64,000 nt of DNA from Polytrichum commune (Eukaryota; Streptophyta; Polytrichopsida; Polytrichales; Polytrichaceae), in contig OX485806.1 in NCBI GenBank assembly GCA_950295325.1, forward strand, positions 26,042,001 to 26,106,000. Direction: 5' to 3'. The position numbers and the translations under genes were made by a program. The notes under the pieces were generated by a model. The model was not told where the DNA came from. It saw nothing but the letters and a program-made list of their open reading frames with translations, and ran no database searches. Numbering within the stretch: the stretch's first letter is position 1; the number at the start of each line of letters is the position of its first letter. Below, in pieces: positions 1 through 9,747 of the stretch.

Positions 1-388
1 ATATGACTACAATATTCAAATACTAAAACAAATAATGGATTCATTCTATGATGTAAGCAATTCCAACGCGGGACCATTGAATTGAACACCATTAAAATCA
101 GAGTTGGTGATGGTGTTAATTTTGTGCAATACCTTAGGCTATGTTGCTTTTCGATTTTTGGGCTAAGCCTATATAGATAGCGGCTTTAGAAGGCCGGGGC
201 CGGGCTTCGGCGGGCAGGAGGCCGGGTGGCCGCTAGGCGCCAGGTGTGCACCCCAGAAGCCTCGGGTAGCCACCATCACCAATAAGGTGTTGACACATGG
301 CAGGGTGGCTGCCCGCGAGGCTTGTGAGCCGTAGATGGGCTCGGGGCGCTCCCATGGCCCAGATTGGGTCCCATGGCGACCCCTCTAA
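1..388. other. No gene seen; GC-rich upstream of a promoter
   Basis: The first 180 bases are AT-rich and featureless. From about 190 the sequence becomes GC-rich and leads into the TATA box at 391. Open frames here on the minus strand are GC-rich chance frames with no recognisable domain. Confidence 0.5.
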
Positions 389-403
389 CGATATAAATAT
401 CCC
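389..403 (+). promoter_or_regulatory. TATA box of the ParB/HAD gene
   Basis: ATATAAATAT at 391-400 sits in GC-rich DNA and is followed about 25-30 bases later by a pyrimidine-rich CTCCCTCC stretch typical of plant transcription starts. It is the only convincing TATA box upstream of the multi-exon gene starting at 1,655. The assignment is inference from position; a 5' leader with its own intron between about 425 and 1,654 would be needed. Confidence 0.45.
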
Positions 404-599
404 TCCGCGCCAAGCTCCCTCCTTTCTCTCCCTCGTTTCTGACTCCTTGTCGTGAAGCGTCGCCTCCCTTGAAGCGGCGCCTCCGCCTAGCCCCAACCTT
501 TCGGCTCCGTCTCACCTTCCTTTCCCATTCTCTCCTTCTTGCATTGTCTCACCTTCATTCTCCTTCTGGCATTGTCTCACCTTCATTCTCTCATTCTCT

Positions 600-960
600 C
601 TTCTTCTTGTGAGGGTTTAGGAGTGATTGTAGTGTGTGTTTATTGTTTAGGGTAGTGTTTTTGTGTAAAAGTATCCGCATTGAGTGATTGAGTGTGTTTG
701 TGTGTAAAAGTATCCGCATTGAGTGTGTTTGTTGTTTAGGAGTGTTGTTTGTTTAAAAATACGACCATTGAGTGATTTCAGAGTGTGTTTGTTGGTTAGG
801 AGTGTGTTTTTGTTCTTAAGTTATTTGAGTGATTTCAGACTGCTTAGGGTTTTGTTGGAAGGATCAGGTTGTTGCAAAAACAAACTATTGAGTGCATCTG
901 AGATTAAGAGTGTGTGTGAGTTGTTTGTGAAATCCAATGAGAGGAATTTTAGTGAGTGTT
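600..960 (+). repeat. Short degenerate tandem repeats in leader
   Basis: The phrase GTAAAAGTATCCGCATTGAG occurs at about 664 and again at about 702. Degenerate variants with GTGTGTTTGTTG and TTAGGAGTG follow to about 820. The stretch is T/G-rich and lies in the presumed leader or leader intron. The ORF over it has no recognisable domain. Confidence 0.5.
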
Positions 961-1240
961 AGTGATATCTGAGTGTTCAGGTGTAATCTGATTCTAAGAA
1001 TCAGATTGGCAAAACCTATTGGCAAAACAACATCAGATTGGCAGAGCTTGCATCAAGGTAACTAATTTCACTCAACATAACATGCTTCATATCCTTTAGG
1101 GTCTTCATGCATATACAATGCATAAGCATTGTATATGCAGCGTAAGACATTATGTATGAATATTAAAACACTACGGTTTCGGTAGACGCCCGAAACCTCT
1201 ATATTAAACCCCAAACCCATAAAGAATTAACTGGGCAGCT

Positions 1241-1575
1241 AGTTTGGGTCGAGCGACCCAAACTCTGCACCTGGTTTGGGTCGAACGACCCAAACTCTGC
1301 AACCTACAAATCCAATATCCCAAAATAAACATCCTTCCCACCATCAACAAGAAATTATATTCAAATGGCTATAATTTGAAATCGTCTGATATTTGTTGGC
1401 ATGTCCACATACGTCCAGCGCGGCCCTAGAAGGTCACCAAAAATTGCTCTCCTGTTGGATAATTTGACCACTACACAATATTCAATATATTCATATTCTT
1501 AAGACCCGAACTCTACCAATAATTCTTATACGATTAGGCTATTCGAGGCTTGGGTTTGGGTCGGTCGACCCAAAC
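1241..1575. repeat. Three copies of the GTTTGGGTCG palindrome (leader)
   Basis: Copies lie at 1241-1264, 1274-1295 and 1554-1575. Each has 10-bp arms, GTTTGGGTCG and its exact or near-exact complement, around two variable central bases (AG, AA, GT). Some extend to 12-bp arms with flanking A/T. They lie just upstream of the first coding exon at 1,655. Confidence 0.95.
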
Positions 1576-1654
1576 CTATTCATGATGGCCAGTAGAGCAC
1601 CCTTCAGGAAGCCGGCAGACGACCCCGTCGAAAAGGGCAAGGGAGTCATCAGTC

Positions 1655-2293
1655 ATGACCACCGAGCCAGTTTCGCCAGAGTTGCGGATGCCCAAGCCTG
1701 GCCAAGAGGTTGATGCTGGGGAAATTCAGAAAATCAACGACAATTTTGAGACGAAATGCCTCCATTGCTTCTTCATGGGCAGGGACTTCAAGTTCGAGGT
1801 GAACATTGCACAATGCCACCTTGCGCCACTTGAAAAGTGTGTCCGAGCCAAGGAGGATGCCTATGTCGACTGGATGGTCGCTCAAATCTTGGGCGGGCAG
1901 TTCAAGGACGACAGGCAGACAATTGTCGTGATGCCCCAGGGGCTAAAAAGAATGCCTACGGCTGATATGTGGCCGGCGATTTCTAAAGGAGATTTTTGGC
2001 TGATTGACGGCCAGCACAGTGTCGAGGCCTCCAAAAAAATCCAGCTGATGACTGAATGGGACGACCCCAACAACCAGAAGGAGAAGCTGAAGGTATGGAA
2101 GGCACTGGTGGTTTGGTCGGACAACGAGACCGTCCTCAGTGACATCTCCAGGTTTTTCAACATGGGGAATAAAAAGAGGGCGTATCAGGCATCCTGGATT
2201 AGGAATATAATGGCCTCGAGGGATGTGTGGGAGTTCTATGGCAGGCCTCCCAAGGAAAGGGAGAATGCAAAAGACAAGAACCCAAAATGGGAG
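1655..2293 (+). pseudogene. Exon 1 of ParB/methyltransferase-like/HAD gene
   Basis: The exon encodes 213 residues. Residues 115-125 read WLIDGQHSVEA, which resembles the DGQH/ParB-sulfiredoxin-fold motif, in which ParB-type proteins have a G/D-x-x-R-x-x-A box. This suggests a nucleotide- or DNA-handling domain. The exon ends GAG at a codon boundary before a perfect 5' splice site GTGAGT at 2294. The start chosen is the first ATG in this frame; another frame from 1585 (MASRAPFRKPADDP) also looks protein-like, so an upstream exon or a one-base shift is possible. It continues in phase 0 into exon 2 at 2489. The gene is interrupted by stops and a transposon further down, hence pseudogene. Family assignment is inference from a short motif and domain order. 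Confidence 0.65.
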
Positions 2294-2488
2294 GTGAGTA
2301 AGTTTGGGTCGATCGACCCAAACTCTTGTATTGTTTTATTTTCTTCGCAAGTTTGGGTCGATCGACCCAAACTGCTGGATTGTCTTATAGTCTTCATGAG
2401 ATTTAAAGTTTGGGTCGATCGACCCAAACTGCTGTTCCATTTTTTTCATGATATGTTCTCTAACATATGTTCTTGACTTCATGTACAG
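2294..2488 (+). other. Intron 1 with three palindromes
   Basis: A 195-base intron with GTGAGT at its start and ATGTACAG at its end, phase 0. It contains palindrome copies at 2301-2324, 2350-2373 and 2407-2430, all with central AT, so each is a perfect palindrome. Spacing between starts is 49 and 57 bases. Together the copies make up over a third of the intron. Confidence 0.9.
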
Positions 2489-3826
2489 GACTTCAAATAC
2501 CAGATGATCAATAAATTCTCCTCTATTGACAACGCTAGCCACAAGCAAAAAAAATATAACGAGCTAAGAGGAGAAATCTACTTGATCACAGCGTCCGACT
2601 CCGTGTGGACAAAATGGAAGACTGTCTTCGAAAAACACGAGACGGGAGACCTCATCGATCCCGACACCGGCATTCTGTACAACCAGACTACGCGCTTCAA
2701 GCAAATGAAGCCACTGGTGAGGGAGTTCTTCAGAGCTCTTCAAGGTCTCTCGGAGACAGAGGTGGGAAAGGCGGCGTCCCACATCCTCCACATGCAGCCG
2801 ACGGCGAAGAGATGCTGGGTTCACCCGAAGATCGTCTTCACGAAGCCTAAGATCTTCGTCCCTTCATGCTACACCTTGAAGGAATGGACGAAGAACAAGA
2901 ACAAGAAGACGACCATCGTCCAAGAGCTGCACAAGCTGGTGCCCGAGAAGAAGCTCATCGTGGACGGAGAGGTTGACGAGGCGCACTGGAGGGCATTCAA
3001 AGCCGAGTACAAGTTCACCAGTGCGTCCATGGTGGCACTCATGAGGGAGGTGGGAGACGACTTCCTCAGGTCCAAGTTCGTGAAGGGTGGGAGGAACCGG
3101 GCGCTTCCCGAACACTCCGCGCGTGCCTCCTCCAACTTTATAAAGGAGAAGAAGATCGTCAGGTTCGAGGGCGAAGCTCACTTCAACTTGGTCTCCCTCG
3201 AGCCTCTAAAGATCCAAGGTTGGCCGGGCTCTGATGCTAGGAAGGCGATCAGGACTGCAGCCGGGGACCGCTTCCCCTTTGGAATGATAGACTTCAGGAA
3301 CATTCCTGGAGCGTCATTCGAGGGGACAATGAGCACCCCGTTTTACGAGCCGTTCTTCACCAAGTTCGTGGACTACGCCAGCCCCAAATTCAGGGAGGTC
3401 GACGTCTGGTTGTGGATTGTCGAGGACAGGAGGGCGGAGCAGGTGTACGAGATCGTGCGTAAATTGCAACCAGAGTACGCCGTCTCAAAATCTCATTACG
3501 TTGCTGCACCGGCGGAGGGGGCGTACAGCTCATTGAAAGACAAGAAGACGAAGATAGTCTGTGTGTTGTGCTTGTACTTGTACTTCGTGTACAAAGCTGA
3601 GCTGCTGAAGGTGCCAAACCATCCTATAGCCCGGATGGGAAAGCTTTTCCAAGTCCCAGAAGGGTTGGGCACCAGCAGAAGCTTGTACGACGAGGCGAAG
3701 TACGCCAACTACCCCGCGAATGAGCTGCGGATGGATTTTTACTTGCGGATGATGAGGACCCTTACGAAGAGGGGGAACTTCATCTTCAACGTCTTCGGGG
3801 GCTCCAAACCGGTTTTTGCAGCAATG
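2489..3826 (+). pseudogene. Exon 2: methyltransferase-like region
   Basis: A 446-residue exon in frame with exon 1 (protein residues 214-659). Its end, NFIFNVFGGSKPVFAAM, has the shape of the SAM-binding motif I in permuted DNA methyltransferases (family form DPFxGSGTT followed by small residues and A). The aspartate and the second glycine are changed, so SAM binding is doubtful. About 100 residues upstream, DVWLWIVEDRRAEQVYEIVRKL resembles the strand-helix that follows motif IV; the DPPY motif itself is not visible. The order ParB-like, then motif IV region, then motif I matches phage-type ParB-methyltransferase fusions. The 5' splice site ATG|GTAAGA lies at 3826/3827. Homology is inferred and needs a profile search. 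Confidence 0.6.
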
Positions 3827-3996
3827 GTAAGAAACTAACCTAGTGGATGTATATGCCTGGTTTGGGTCGAGCGACCCAAACTATGGGCATGCACAGTTTG
3901 GGTCGAGCGACCCAAACTAACTATTATTGTTTTTTGGGTGTCATTTTTGCTTATTCTTCATTTGTGATACTAATACTATTGATTTGGATTGTGCAG
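3827..3996 (+). other. Intron 2 with two palindromes
   Basis: A 170-base phase-0 intron, GTAAGA to TTGTGCAG. It contains palindrome copies at 3860-3881 and 3895-3918, both with central AG. Confidence 0.9.
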
Positions 3997-5117
3997 ATGT
4001 CTGGGTTGAACATCTACTCCTATGTGGAGGATACCGATGTTCAATTCTACAGGACCCAGAAGGCGCTGGCGAAGAGAATGGACATCCTCGACTAGATACC
4101 CGGATCCTACGTCGAAGAGATCGTCGAGGGGGGCGAGAATCCTTTGGATATGGCGAGGCGAATCAACCCGGGTGAATTCGCCATGCGCGCCCCTGTTCAA
4201 TTGCCAGAGCCGCTCATCGGGTTGCATCCGGGCAATCCGTCTATGGGAGCAGGTGGCGAGGTTGCGGATGAGGGGGAGGAAGAGGAGGATGAGGAGGAAG
4301 CAGAGAAAGTGGAGGGGGAGGTCGAGGAAGGGGCAACAGGATTCACTCAAGAATCCGAGGCCCCTTAGCGGAAGAAGGCCATGCGAGCTGCCACGCCGCA
4401 GAGCAAGCTAGTGCCCGTCCTCACGGTGGCCGACGCGAAGGACATGTATTCGAGGGACGCGACGGCCACCTTCAGGGAGCGGCGAATGCTGAAGGGGAAG
4501 AAATTATACAGCGACTATGCGGTGGAGGAGACGATCGCCATAAGCTCCGAGGACGAGGACGACATGGAGCTCGCAAAGAGGCTGAGGTCGGATCCTGCCT
4601 CCCCCACAGCGTTCGCCGGGATGGTGAGGGTGAAACCCGAGGTCCTCACCGTGGAGGAGGCCAACGCGAAGATGCTCCGGGACGAGGAGCAACGCGTCCG
4701 ATTGCAAAAGGCCGCCGCCGAGGAGCCCTCGGTCCGCAACGAAGTCGCGGAGTTGAGGGCTCTCCTGTTGGAGCAGGAGCGGCAAAGGGCGATGGCCCCA
4801 CCTCCGTCCCAAGCGGACCTGATCACGCAAGTGATCCAGGGCATGCTGGCGCAAGGATTGGTGATGGCTCCCCCGAGTTCATTCCCTCACTTGCCCGCAG
4901 GCTTCCCTCCACATGATATCCGCCCGCGGCCGGCGCCGCAACAGTCCTTCAGCTTCGCGCACTTGCTGCAGCCGCACGCCCGCCCTTACGCGCCCGTCCA
5001 GCAGGTGGACGACCCCAACCTTTGGCGCGTCCCCGGAGCTTCCAGCTCGTTGGCACCCCCGCCGCTCCGGCCTCCCATCCTCTCGCCCCCACAACACCAA
5101 CGGGACGACCCCCACAT

Positions 5118-5139
5118 GTTTGGGTCGTCCGACCCAAAC
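5118..5139 (+). repeat. GTTTGGGTCG palindrome inside coding exon
   Basis: The same 10-bp arms as the intronic copies, with centre TC. It lies within exon 3 and keeps the frame open, encoding FGSSDPN. Confidence 0.9.
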
Positions 5140-5282
5140 CCCGTCCCCGATCAGACCCCGGTGGACGAGCCCATGTTAGATGTTGAAGGCCCGCAAGGGC
5201 CTGGTGATACCTCTACTCCTAACCCAGTCAATGAACCAATGCATGATGCGCATGCGGAGGTTGGGTTGGGACAAAGGCTTGA

Positions 5283-5290
5283 CAGTCAGC
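5283..5290 (+). repeat. Target site duplication, left copy
   Basis: CAGTCAGC directly precedes the left end of the hAT element. The identical 8 bases follow its right end at 22436-22443. An 8-bp duplication is the hAT-superfamily hallmark. Confidence 0.97.
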
Positions 5291-5400
5291 CAGGGTTGTC
5301 TATCGCGACGTCATGACGGTGTCGTGCCGTCATGTCAGGTCGTGTCGTGACGGACCCCTCCGTCACGACACAATAGGGTCCACGTAGGGTCAACATAGGG
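5291..5400 (+). repeat. hAT left terminal and subterminal repeats
   Basis: The terminus CAGGGTTGTCTAT is followed by repeated GTCGTGACGG and CCGTCACGAC words in both orientations, giving hairpin potential. The right end carries the same words, so these are likely transposase-binding subterminal sites. Confidence 0.85.
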
Positions 5401-5559
5401 GGAATGGACTAGGGTGGGTAAAATACTTACCTTCTTGCCAAGGTGGCGTCCTATGTGGCAGAAAACGCCGACATGGATGTGCATATTTCCCTTGCCAAGT
5501 AAACCATTTTGCCATTGTGTTTAGGGTTCTGTTAAAATCAAAGTAGAAAAATATGACTA

Positions 5560-6108
5560 AGGAAGGTGTGGGGCGGACGGTGGGGCGGACGGGAGAGGGG
5601 GGTGGTGCGGACGGCGGAGGGGGGTGGTGCGGACGGGGGAGGGGGGTGGTGCGGACGGACGGGGGGTGGAGCGGACGGGGGAGGGGGGTGGTGCGGACGG
5701 GGGAGGGGGGTGGAGCGGACGGGGGTGGGGCGGACGGGGGTGGGGGTGGGGCGGACGGGGGTGGGGCGGACGGAGGGGGTGGAGCGGACGGGGGTGGGGC
5801 GGACGGAGGGGGGTGGAGCGGACGGGGGAGGGGGGTGGAGCAGACGGGGGTGGGGCGGACGGAGGGGGTGGAGCGGACGGGGGAGGGGGGTGGAGCGGAC
5901 GGGGTGGGGCGGACGGAGGGGGGTGGAGCGGACGACGGAGGGGGGTGGAGCGGACGGGGGAGGGGGGTGGAGCGGACAGGGGTGGGGCGGAAGGGGGTTG
6001 GGAACGGGGGGGAGAACGCTGGAGCGGACGGGGGAACGCGGGGGCGGACGGGGGAACGCGGGGGCGGACGGGGGAACGCGGGGGCGGACGGGGGGAACGC
6101 GGAGGGCT
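5560..6108 (+). repeat. G-rich subterminal array (GCGGACGGGGG)
   Basis: About 550 bases of degenerate tandem GCGGACGGGGG/GTGGGGCGGACGG units with frequent G runs, so G-quadruplex formation is likely. Long ORFs here on both strands are composition artefacts. A matching array lies near the right end of the element. Confidence 0.9.
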
Positions 6109-6640
6109 CCGTCCGCCCCAAGTTCCCTCACGTCCGCCCCACGTTCCCCCGCCGTGCGTTCACGTTCCCACACGTTTCCTAACGTCCGCACCCGTTCCCT
6201 ACCGCGTTCCCTCCCGTCCGCGCCCGTTCCCCCCCAGTCCGCACCCGTTCCCTTCCCGTCCGCCCACGTTCCCTCCCGTCCGCCCCACGTTCCCTCCCGT
6301 CCGCGCTACGTTCCCCTCCCGTCCGCCCACGTTCCCTCCCGTCCGCCCACGTTCCCTCCCGTCCGCCCCCGTTCCCTCCCGTCCGCCCCATGTTCCCTCC
6401 CGTCCGCCCCATGTTCCCTCCCGTCCGCCCCATGTTCCCTCCTGTCCGCGCTACGTTCCACTCCCGTCCGCCCGCGTTCCCCTCCAGTCCGCCCCACGTT
6501 CCCCTCCCGTCCGCCCCATGTTCCCGTACGTTCCCTCCCGTCCGCGCTCCGTTCCCTTCCGTCCGCCCGTGTTCCCCTACGTCCGCCCCCTCGTTCCCTC
6601 CGTCCGCCCCCGCGTTCCCACGTTCCCCATACGTCTTTTT
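6109..6640 (-). repeat. C-rich inverted continuation of the G-rich array
   Basis: At about 6109 the array switches strand: CGTTCCCTCCCGTCCGCCCC units repeat to about 6640. These are the reverse complement of the preceding array with a GGGAACG spacer. The two halves could fold into a hairpin with arms of about 500 bases. The right end of the element has no such inverted half. Confidence 0.88.
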
Positions 6641-6693
6641 CGTGCCCCATGTCAAATCCGACCGGGATCCCATAATGATTGTGCTCCCCTTTG

Positions 6694-6704
6694 CCTATAT
6701 AAAG
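6694..6704 (+). promoter_or_regulatory. TATA box, rightward promoter inside hAT element
   Basis: CCTATATAAAG is followed 20-30 bases later by a pyrimidine-rich CCCCTCACTTTCCTCTCCTCC stretch. It lies just inside the left subterminal array and points toward the cargo genes. Confidence 0.6.
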
Positions 6705-6928
6705 CCGTGGGGTTTTAGTTCCCCTCACTTTCCTCTCCTCCCACCACAAAGGGACCCAAGACCTTGTTGCCGTCCCAAGGACAGCGGCACCGCGCGGGTC
6801 TCAGGGGGTTTGGGAGGGCAGGGCAAATTGTGGGGGAACCCTCACAATTTTTTTTCCAGATTCACGCACTCATTTCTACATTCACTCACTCCTTTTTACA
6901 TTCACTCACTCACGCGGTTTTTTTCACG

Positions 6929-7065
6929 ATGGAGGGGGAGCACATTATGTGGTACTTTTGGGCCACCCCCTTTCGAGGGAGCCTAAAAGTATCACACAAG
7001 CCCTTCGGTGAAGGTGGCCTGCATTTGCAGGCGCCCAAGCCGAACCCGGATGATAGGTGTATAAC
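6929..7065 (+). CDS. Possible first coding exon of a cargo gene
   Basis: An ATG at 6929 opens 45 codons (start MEGEHIMWYFWATPFRG) and runs to AAC before a consensus 5' splice site GTGAGT at 7066, about 230 bases after the TATA box. It may be the first exon of the kinase-like gene at 9,748, but the phase (2) does not match the only splice acceptor I see there (CAG at 9757-9759, phase 0), so an intermediate exon would be required. No domain is recognised. Confidence 0.35.
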
Positions 7066-8279
7066 GTGAGTAGTTAGATTTTTAAGGGAGATTAAATATG
7101 CGTCGTAGTACCTCCGGAGGTTAGGCCTTAGTTTTTTACTAGTGTGGCTTTAAACTCCACTAACCAATTTCATATCTAGTTCTAACCTTAACCTACAACC
7201 TATTCTACGCGCAGACGCACCAGCCTTGAAACCAAGGCAATCCTAATTTGTGAATTGGGATGGTTCTGATACACCCAACCGGGTGTGACTCATACCACCC
7301 TAACTCAACGAACGGAATAACGACAATTTGATGGACCATTCAATTCTTCCTATTTCTTTATTTAGTTCTATTTAGTTTTCTAAGCGGGGGAACTTGGCCT
7401 AAGTCCCACCCTTCACACAAATTCCTTCTTAATTACTTACTTTTGTTTGCACGTCCTAACTTACTACATTAACATATTAGGCATCACCCCTTACCTCGGG
7501 TCTCTTGCCAACAAGGGTTTACGATTTATTTGGTATGTTTTGATTGTTAAATGTGTTTACACTGGATAGACCACGAAATGCAACTCAATGGGACCAGGGT
7601 GACGGGCGACCTGTAGGTTCAACCTGTTGCGCAATCTTCATAAATTGGGGCCATTACTCCCAATCTATGGGGCCAACAACATAATAGTGGATTCGCGGGT
7701 CATTAACCCCACCTTTCCACCAACAACATTCAGAGTGGTTGTGTCGGTGATTAATCCGACTTACCACACACGAAACTTGCTAATAAATGAAGCTACTACC
7801 ACAAAACATACCAAGGGCCCCGAAAACAATGGAATTGGGTACTCCCTTGGCGGTCAAGTGGTCAAGCCACTTGACCTTACGAGATAGGTGAGTGGGTTTA
7901 GAAATGCGTACCTTAGCCGTGCTCCCTCCAATCCTAAATGGAAGGCTTAAGGTTAGTTAATTTACCTCAATTTTCCTCGGTTGATTTGGGCTTGATGTAG
8001 GCCGAGCCGCTACCTCCTTCCTTGCTCCACTTTCCGAGCGTCGACCTTGCCTCCTTCTTTGTAACTAGTTTGGTAGTAAGCGTACCTTAGTTAACAATTA
8101 AAATATAAAGTGTTATTCTGCCCTGTAATTTAATCCTAAGCATAATATTTATACTTAGTGCACCAAATTATCTTTCCAATGATCTAAAAATCACTCTAAT
8201 CGGATAAGAAATGCAAAAGTTATGAGGGTTGGAAGTGTGAGGTCGATTCAACCGACCCTTCCAACCCACCTATCTACCT
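7066..8279. other. No gene recognised; possible intron or nested repeat
   Basis: AT-rich with scattered short open frames and no recognisable domain. It may be the first intron of the cargo gene. Confidence 0.4.
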
Positions 8280-8940
8280 TCTAACTTCAAAAATTCATAG
8301 CACATTCCTTACTACTTGGATCTAGGCTTTCCTTATACCATTGGAAAGCTATGAACAAGCTCTAACTAGAAAAATTATGACATCAGCAGGTTAAGCTAAT
8401 AGAAATTCAGCGGACTCCTTGTAACACAGCAGTCAATCAAGAAGGCTTAAACTATGTATCTCGCCTTCAACAATTCATATCTAATTCAAATCTTAGTCAA
8501 ATCAAACGTTCTATATGACCCTGGAGAGATATTAAAAAGATGTATCTGATAAAAATATGTGATTAGAAAGGTAAGCCGAAGTGAACCCAGCAGGTCCTCT
8601 GTAATGCAGCAGTCAACCAAAAGTTCTCAAACTATGTGTCCCATCTTGCACAATTCATATCTAATTCAAATCATGCTCAAATCAAATGTTCTAAGCCATT
8701 TTGGAAAGCTACACAAAAGTTCTACTTGGGAAAAATATAATTTCTTGGAATTAAAATTCCTATTGGGCTCGCAGGTCTGATCCAGCAGCCGCTACCCACA
8801 AGACCACCCAGTTTTTCTACTCCATCTTTGAAAATCCATAACTAATTATCATCTCAACCAAATCACAAATGGGAAACGGCTATGGATGGCTATATGAAAT
8901 ATCTCTAAGAGAAAAATGATAAGTATCTTGTTCTAGCTTT
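8280..8940. repeat. Degenerate direct repeats, about 175-bp units
   Basis: Four related units start near 8285, 8460, 8645 and 8825. They share words like AATTCATATCTAATTCAAATC, then TGGAAAGCTA and AGAAAAATTATGA-like endings. Similar degenerate arrays are common in internal parts of plant LTR retrotransposons, so a nested element is possible, but no ends were found. Confidence 0.6.
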
Positions 8941-9747
8941 TGAACTAAGCCTTCAGGGCATTGGCAGATGAGGTCTATAATGCCTCTACTCAAAACTCTA
9001 CCATCCAACCTACCTCTACAAAAGAAGGAATAATTTTGTTGGTGTGTTAATAAACACACAACCTAACTAGGAGAGAGAGAGTAGAGGAGGTTCTCAAGCC
9101 TTTCTTCTAGACCATTGAGAATACATGCTAAAGGATTTTTTCCTAACTACATTGAAGCAGGGCTTCGCCCAAAAACTAGAGAAAGAGAGAGAGCTACAAG
9201 GTGGAAGGAGGGGTTTTTAAACCCTCTCACAAAAGGGTTGGACCCCTCCTCCACCGGATCCATTTTTCAAACCCTTTCCCGAAATTTTGGCTCGGGGGTT
9301 TTCCCGGTTGAGGTTGCCACCCTCTCGCCGAGGTGGCTCCGACAAAAAACCTTTAGAAATCTTTCTAATTTTTCCGCCATCGAGTTGGCCAGGGGGCAAG
9401 TGGGCAAGTATCCCCCTTGCTCTCTTTCTTTTTTGTCTTCAAAATTCTTCACGCCGATTTTATCTTCTTACGTAAAACACCTCCAATAGTCTTGTGTGCC
9501 TCACACTAACTAATAAACTAACACTTGCTTAGCTAGCATCTACTAACATTTGCTTAATAACTAGCATCTACTAATATTTGCTTAGCTAGTTGTTTTTACT
9601 AGCTAGCATATTTTTTCTACTTTGCTATCTTCTAGCACTACTTAGTTTCATTTTGACCTTCCTTCTTCTAGGCTAAATGCTAAATGAACTAATTTTCCCT
9701 AAATTCCCTATCAATTCTAACTTTTAATGCTAACATTCTAACTAAAA
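8941..9747. other. No gene recognised
   Basis: Contains short open frames without domains and an array of ACTAACATTTGCTTAGCTAGCATCTA-like words at about 9515-9615. It ends at a possible splice acceptor CAG at 9757-9759. Confidence 0.4.

Larger units (their letters stand above)
3997..5290 (+). pseudogene. Exon 3, part before the hAT insertion
   Basis: The exon opens MSGLNIYSYVEDTDVQFYRTQKALAKRM, which fits the strand and acidic residue after motif I of a methyltransferase fold. The single frame then runs to 5290 but holds two in-frame TAG codons, at 4093-4095 and 4366-4368; both could be CAG to TAG changes. Then follow an acidic E-rich stretch (about 4258-4340), a charged helical region and a proline-rich, low-complexity linker (4800-5170). 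A palindrome copy at 5118-5139 is translated in frame as part of HMFGSSDPNPV. The exon is cut at 5290 by a 17.1-kb hAT element and resumes in frame at 22,444. Confidence 0.75.

Noticed and set aside
723-962. 79-codon frame in the leader
   Set aside because: Lies in a T/G-rich degenerate repeat with no domain; likely chance.
2236-2548. Short minus-strand frames containing FGSIDPN repeats
   Set aside because: They are translations of the palindrome on the opposite strand, not coding.
5553-6749. Long overlapping ORFs (up to 369 codons) on both strands
   Set aside because: They are products of G/C-rich tandem units with few stops in any frame; the peptides are Gly/Arg/Ala or Pro/Ser repeats. 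Not genes.
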